Positions 41,170-45,707 of a DNA stretch of 45,707 nt are shown here, piece by piece; the stretch's first letter is position 1; every line of letters begins with the position of its first letter. The stretch comes from Penium margaritaceum (Eukaryota > Streptophyta > Zygnematophyceae > Desmidiales > Peniaceae): contig SZWC01016161.1 in the NCBI GenBank assembly GCA_023375785.1, positions 13,897 through 59,603 of the forward strand, read 5' to 3'. The notes below the pieces were generated by a model. It was not told where the DNA came from, did not search any database, and saw only the letters and a program-made list of their open reading frames with translations. A program made the position numbers and the translations under genes.

Positions 41170-42012
41170 CTCTCAATCTGCGGTGTTCGCTAAAGCGTCG
41201 GACTGTTTTCCCGCTCCCAATCCAGCCGCAAGGTCCGCCTTCTTCTTCCGGCATTCGCGCGCCCAATGGCCCAGCTTTTTGCAATAGTGGCAGTTCCCCT
41301 TCTTCTTCCCTCCTCTGTCGTTACCCCTGGTTGGTGCAGCACCACTCCCATGACCAGAGTTGGTGATGAGAGCGACGTCAAGTCCGCTTCTGCCCTCTTC
41401 TCCCTTGCGCCGCTCCTCAAACAACAGGCTCTCCTCCACATCATTGAGGGAGAGCTTCTTGCCGTGCTGGTCCAGGGCAACAATGACAGGATTGTAGCTA
41501 CTAGGAAGACCAGAAAGGATGGTTAGCATGAGCACACGCTCCTTGACAGGGTCCTCAATCACAACAAGCTGGTCAGAGAGAGACTTCACCATGTTGATGT
41601 AGTCAATCATGGATCTGGACCCATCCATCTTCACAGTGTGAAGGCGACAACGCAACTGCATATTCATGAGGATTGACTTGGAAGCATAAGTGGAAGCAAG
41701 CTTTTTCCAAACCTCCTTTGGCGTGAGGATGCCACGGACAAGGAGTTGTTGCCGTTCGGCGAGGTGGAGGTAGATGGTGGCGAGGGCGCGGTCATGCTTC
41801 TTGCGGTAGGTACGGGCCTCGACAGGGGAGAGGGACCTTTTTGCTGGTTCCTTCTCCTTCTCATCCAATTGTCTCAAGAGACCCTTCTCCATCAGTACCA
41901 TCTTTATGTTGTTGCTCGAATTGAAGAAGTTCTTGCCTTCGAACTTGGCGATGTTGATGCCGGCCACCACAGAAGCGGATGTCGCTATGGTTGTGCAACG
42001 TTCAGCCCACAA
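41170..42012 (-). pseudogene. E6 gag
   Basis: IATSASVVAGINIAKFEGKN corresponds to the M start MATSASVV, so the family start codon is ATA here. An in-frame upstream Met (42010-42012) could still serve. Capsid (PKEVWKKLASTYASKSILMN, LTILSGLPSSYNPVIVALDQ) and a complete zinc knuckle CHYCKKLGHWAREC follow. TGA at 41170-41172 stands where M has Trp (TAD-x-E). Confidence 0.93.
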
Positions 42013-42074
42013 ACGGCTCTCTCATACAACAGGGTCCAAGGAATGCCTCAAGGATGAGACAAGGCCTTGTTCTA

Positions 42075-42086
42075 GCTCTGATACCA
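42075..42086 (-). other. E6 primer-binding site, initiator tRNA-Met 3' end
   Basis: The minus strand reads TGGTATCAGAGC, four bases inside the 5' LTR. Confidence 0.94.
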
Positions 42087-42090
42087 CTTA

Positions 42091-42732
42091 TGGATACTGG
42101 GGCAGCCCTCAGGGAGGTGATTAGGCTCACTAAGAGCCGCCTAGGCAGGACCAACTGTTTGTGAGAGGGGGTTGCAGGTTCCACAGACAGAAATTACGGA
42201 AGCAAATGTAGGTTTGCAGAGAATGAAAATGTCTAAATCGACTCTTGAGTGAGAAGGTGCATAGTCACAGCTTTCTAAGAAGCCCTTGTATCCCTCATTT
42301 AGCCTAGAGAGCATTGAGATACACTCTGTCAAAGTCTACCCTCTAGCACACTCTCCTTGCCTAGTGGGATGAGCAGCAGTCACCTTGTCACACAAGAAAA
42401 TTATGTCTCACACCACTTGGACGACCAACAATCATTTTCTGCACCTTCCTTGAAGTCTCTTGGAGGTCCTCCAGCAGCCTTTTCTTCTTGAACGCCGCTC
42501 TCAGCCGTCTTGGCCAATAATCCTGCCGCCTTTTGAGCTGAAAGTGCTCAGGTCATCACTTGAACCTGACACATGATCTCCAAACTTTGGAAATCCATAT
42601 CTCACTCAAACGGACTCCGAATTGAGTTCCGTAAAGTGCGCTGGAACCTGTTAAACATCCTCTAAGTAACTGCCAGATGATTTGTATTGAGCAACCTATT
42701 TCTGTCACTTTCTGGCACTCTCCTATCCATCA
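42091..42732 (-). repeat. E6 5' LTR
   Basis: 642 bp, TGGATACTGGGG...TCCTATCCATCA on the plus strand, similar to 37236-37882. Confidence 0.93.
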
Positions 42733-43290
42733 ATTCAGGTATTGAGCAGCGTGTTTGTACAGGATTGGTGCCAATTCACTGTTTGGCTGAATCATCGCAT
42801 GAATTGCAGCCTTTCCAATCGTATGACATGTTGCCAGTGGCCGGCAGACAGTGGCACGCTCTTTCATGTGCCAACGGTCCATAGATTAAAGAGACGCGTG
42901 ATGTTCTTACTGCCAAACTTTCCTTTGATCATCCAAACTTCAAGTTATTGCGCAGACAGGTAGACCATAAAAGGGCAGTGCGGATATGGAAAACGGGTAC
43001 GCCAGATCAGCATTCATTCATATGCACTTTGCATGGAAAATCCAAGACAGTGCAAGGGGAGGCTCCTGCATTGGCACTAAGAATACAAGAGGTTGCGAGG
43101 GTCGACATTGACTTGTTTCCTTTTTCTATTATGATCGTTTACTTAGTTCAACCAGTGACCTCCCAAAAAGAAAGATTTGTGGATCCAGGAGCTGGATCTC
43201 CGTATCCAGATCCAGGATCCGGATCCTTGAATCCCAATCCAGGATCCGGATCCGTCCCCCGGATCCGGATCCTCATCAAGCTCCGCGGAT

Positions 43291-43310
43291 AGGATCCGTG
43301 TGCAGCCTTA
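43291..43310 (-). repeat. Right terminal inverted repeat
   Basis: Perfect 20-bp partner of 36888-36907. Confidence 0.95.
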
Positions 43311-44489
43311 CATACAAACAGACAAGATCTGTTGCAATGGTATTCCTCCCAGTTTCTTTTCAGATGTGGTACCTGAAATTCAGACTACCAGAGTTTCTGC
43401 GCAACAATGCAATGTCAACAGGCCATCTGACTGCAGAGAGTGGCGGAAGATGATGTCGCATTCATCAAGCTAGATGTGGACAGCTGTTGTAGCTCATACC
43501 AACACCATGCTTAGGCCGTGGATTTCTGCCATCTTGGCGGCATGGTCGTACCATCTGGCCATTTTTTTGGAATGATGTCAAAACAGCCAAATGGACAATG
43601 GACCCAAAACTCTTCCAAAAGAACAGAGGGTACAGAGAGTTAGCAATTGTGCATCCAGACAGCCAACTGGACACGTCCGTTCCCAAAACTGCCATCCAAG
43701 AATCACTAAAGCAGCTCGGCACGAGTAAAAAATGTGATGGACAGAATCTTCAACAGGACATACAGCCCTCAAGTGGTTGAAGAGGAGACCACATGACATG
43801 AAACAAGGGACGGACGCGAAGAAGCAAGAAGATAAATGAAAAAAGCCGACTGAGGACAAAAGTATTCATAGGCAATCAGCGTTGACATGCACGGGCAGTC
43901 AGGAAGACGTGAGCCACGAGACACGGGCATGATGCAGCCTGGAGTCAATCATCTAGGTGGAACTATTGTTTGTCATATGTTGTACATGATGTTTTGTCCA
44001 TTGTCGGTTAGTTCCAACGAGTGTAAAATACAGTTCCACCAACATGCAGCACCCACAACCTAGCACAACAATCCAAAAGAAACTCACGGTTTGGTGAAGG
44101 ATTTGCACGGAAGAAGGCGGCAACCGCCCGTTGAGCACCCATGCAACGAAGAAAGAAAGAACAAGGATGGTAGACCTAAAAGACCTAGTAGTGCTGTTTG
44201 TTGCCCGCGCGGCTTCCGCCATGGTCAAAGGTGTGACACATTGCAGGTCTCTGTAAGGGACTTGGATCCACAGCAGTGGCCATAGATCAGCTGCGGTTTC
44301 TGGGGTTGTCAACGGGGCATGTTGCGACCCCACTCAGTTATGGACGATCCATGACTTGCAAACTAACTGCATAGAGCAGCTGAGACCATGGGAAAAGGAG
44401 CAAGTTCACGGACCATACTGACACGCTAATCGTGAACAAAACATGGCAAAGACTAAATCCTTCTCCAGTTCATGAGGGCAAGCGGAAGA
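43311..44489 (-). other. Upstream region with possible 5' exons of the minus-strand gene
   Basis: Minus-strand frames at 43953-44333 (MAEAARATNSTTRSFRSTIL, then a hydrophobic run and a candidate donor CC|GTGAGT near 44087) and 43578-43859 are the only coding-like stretches. They could be the gene's first exons, displaced from 36815 by the hAT-like element and E6. I recognise no domain, so this is weak. Confidence 0.3.
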
Positions 44490-45690
44490 ACAAACGTGAA
44501 AAACCTGTTCTGTTGGTCGACAAAGGAGAAAATGTCTCTTGCATATGACAAGAAAACCTGTGACATGTACGAAAGTAGCTATTCCGTCAACAAAAAGAGA
44601 GAAACACGTGTTGCATAAGACAAGGAAATCCCTATTACGTCAATGAAGAAGAACACATCTGTTGCATATGATGTCATAAAGCCTTTTCCGATCACGATGA
44701 CTAAAAATTTAGTTCCATTTTGATTGGATACACCTGTTTTGGTGACAGAAGAGAAAAACATTGACGCGCATATGATGGGACAACCCTTATTCTGTCCTTG
44801 AAAGAGAGATGACCTGTTTCATATGAGAGGGCAATTCCTGTTCCATTGAAATCCATTGGAATCTGGTTGTAAATGATGGGTCAATACCTATTCCGTTGAC
44901 AAAGTAGAAAACCCATGTTTAATCTGACGGGTCAATGCTTATTCATTTGATCAATGAGGAAATTTCTGGCACATAAAACTTGTCAATTCTCATATCATTG
45001 ACAAAGAGGGAAAACCCTGCTCTATCTCAAGGTGTTCATGCCTATTCCATTGAGGAAAGGAGAAAACCTGTGTTGCATATGACAAGACAATGCCTGTTTT
45101 GGATATATCTGTTGAGAAGGGCATGAAAATCCCTCTTGTGTCTTTCAAGAAGAGAATACATATTGCAAATGGTGTAGTAATCACTATTTTGATTAGGATG
45201 AAGAAAACTTTTGTTCCACTTGAAGTGACATGCCTATTTTGTTGACCAAGAAAAAACGCCGAGGCGCATATGACGGGAAAACTCGTACTCCGTCATTGAA
45301 AGGGACTAAACCTGTTTCATATGAAGTGACAATTTCTGTTATGTTCATAGAGAAGAAGAACTCGGTTGTATAGGACGGAAGGCCGGATTTTCTGTTGACA
45401 AAGAAAAACGCCTGTTTCATGTTACAGGACAATGCATATTCCGTATATTGATGTAAGTAAAACCTGTTGCATGTGACTTGTCAATGCCTCTATTGTAAAC
45501 AAAGATCATACATCTTGTTCCACATTTGGGGCTTATGCCCATTCTGTCAACGAAGGAGATAAATCTAATTGAATGTTTTGGGGCAATGAATATTCCAACG
45601 ACATAGAAGGACAAATTTGGTTGTTCAAAGTCGCCTTTCAAACATGGGCTAAGGATGGATGGCGAACCGCAATCAAGAAAAAATGGGTAG
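44490..45690. repeat. Degenerate tandem array, period about 50 bp
   Basis: The motif (T/A)TTCCGTTGACAAAG...GAAAACCTGTT, then GCATATGACA...CAATGCC, recurs about 22 times. Cores are near 44902, 44950, 44998, 45050, 45242, 45293, 45343, 45393, 45447, 45497, 45548 and 45598. Minus-strand ORFs show the same period as SYAT-x-VFxF repeats about 17 residues long, but with stops, so they are not called as genes. Confidence 0.85.
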
Positions 45691-45697
45691 GAGTTGG

Positions 45698-45707
45698 GGG
45701 GGGGGGG
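45698..45707. other. G homopolymer at the window edge
   Basis: Run of G at the very end, like the one beside the N at 25284. Possibly a contig end. Confidence 0.7.

Larger units (their letters stand above)
37236..42732 (-). mobile_element. Ty1/copia retrotransposon E6, structurally complete, decayed
   Basis: LTRs at 37236-37882 and 42091-42732, polypurine tract beside the left LTR, tRNA-Met primer site beside the right LTR, and gag-PR-IN-RT-RNaseH on the minus strand. Same family as M and uninterrupted, so it is the reference for M. I see no convincing target duplication (CATGA left, ATTCA right). It sits inside the hAT-like element. Confidence 0.95.
36888..43310. mobile_element. hAT-like non-autonomous DNA transposon, split by E6
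   Basis: Terminal inverted repeats TAAGGCTGCACACGGATCCT at 36888-36907 and its exact complement at 43291-43310. Flanks TGTACAAA (36880-36887) and CATACAAA (43311-43318) agree at 6 of 8 bases, fitting an 8-bp target duplication as made by hAT elements. Just inside each end are clustered GGATCC/CCGGATCC repeats (36900-37010, 43170-43300). Without E6 the element is about 0.93 kb and encodes nothing recognisable, so it needs an outside transposase. Confidence 0.82.

Noticed and set aside
37231..42737. A target duplication for E6
   Set aside because: Flanks CATGA and ATTCA do not match and no small shift of the borders gives a match.
44579..45641. Four minus-strand ORFs of 60-79 codons
   Set aside because: They only reflect the 50-bp array, with stops and no conserved start.
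44490..45690. CRISPR-like array
   Set aside because: Units are degenerate and contiguous, with no constant repeat and unique spacer pattern, and the context is eukaryotic.

Overview
This window is eukaryotic and made almost entirely of repeats. I found no intact host gene, no rRNA and no functional tRNA gene. The primer sites of two copia elements match the 3' end of plant initiator tRNA-Met. Transposases of the Kyakuja-Dileera-Zisupton (KDZ) type appear in spliced form, and microsatellites are long. Together these suggest a repeat-rich streptophyte, possibly a charophyte alga such as Chara. That placement is inference, not proof.

Layout, left half (1-25855): a CA microsatellite and a block of a dispersed tandem repeat (here called S) are followed by a nested set of LTR retrotransposons. 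The outermost is a Ty3/gypsy element on the minus strand (G, about 912-25850). Its left LTR is split by a minus-strand Ty1/copia element (M, 1225-18479). M is itself split by two plus-strand copia elements: E3 (3635-9384, with an exact 5-bp target duplication GCTTT) and E4 (10900-16498). A reversed fragment of a G-type LTR (about 16550-16945) lies beside E4. All carry stops, frameshifts or lost catalytic residues, so none looks autonomous.

Layout, right half (25858-45707): a second S block and an AT-rich stretch lead to a KDZ transposase fragment on the plus strand (27950-28625, one clear intron). Converging on it from the other side is a decayed, multi-exon minus-strand gene (about 29556-36815). 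It has a SWIM-type zinc motif, a CxC-type cysteine cluster, and a long Gln/Pro/Gly-rich tail partly made of an 18-bp minisatellite. I could not find the DDE-like core on the minus strand, so the two pieces may be halves of one KDZ gene separated by inversion. Upstream lies a hAT-like non-autonomous DNA transposon with perfect 20-bp terminal inverted repeats (36888-43310), interrupted by a third minus-strand copia element of the M family (E6, 37236-42732). The window ends in a degenerate array with a period of about 50 bp (44490-45690) and a G run.

Within each retroelement the genes have the normal order: copia gag-PR-IN-RT-RNaseH and gypsy gag-PR-RT-RNaseH-IN. The most interesting points are the two different uses of initiator tRNA-Met as primer, the tRNA-like and heat-shock-like motifs in the E3 LTR, a 79-bp LTR tip captured inside the E3 integrase, the palindrome in the E4 LTR, the split KDZ gene, and the 50-bp array.
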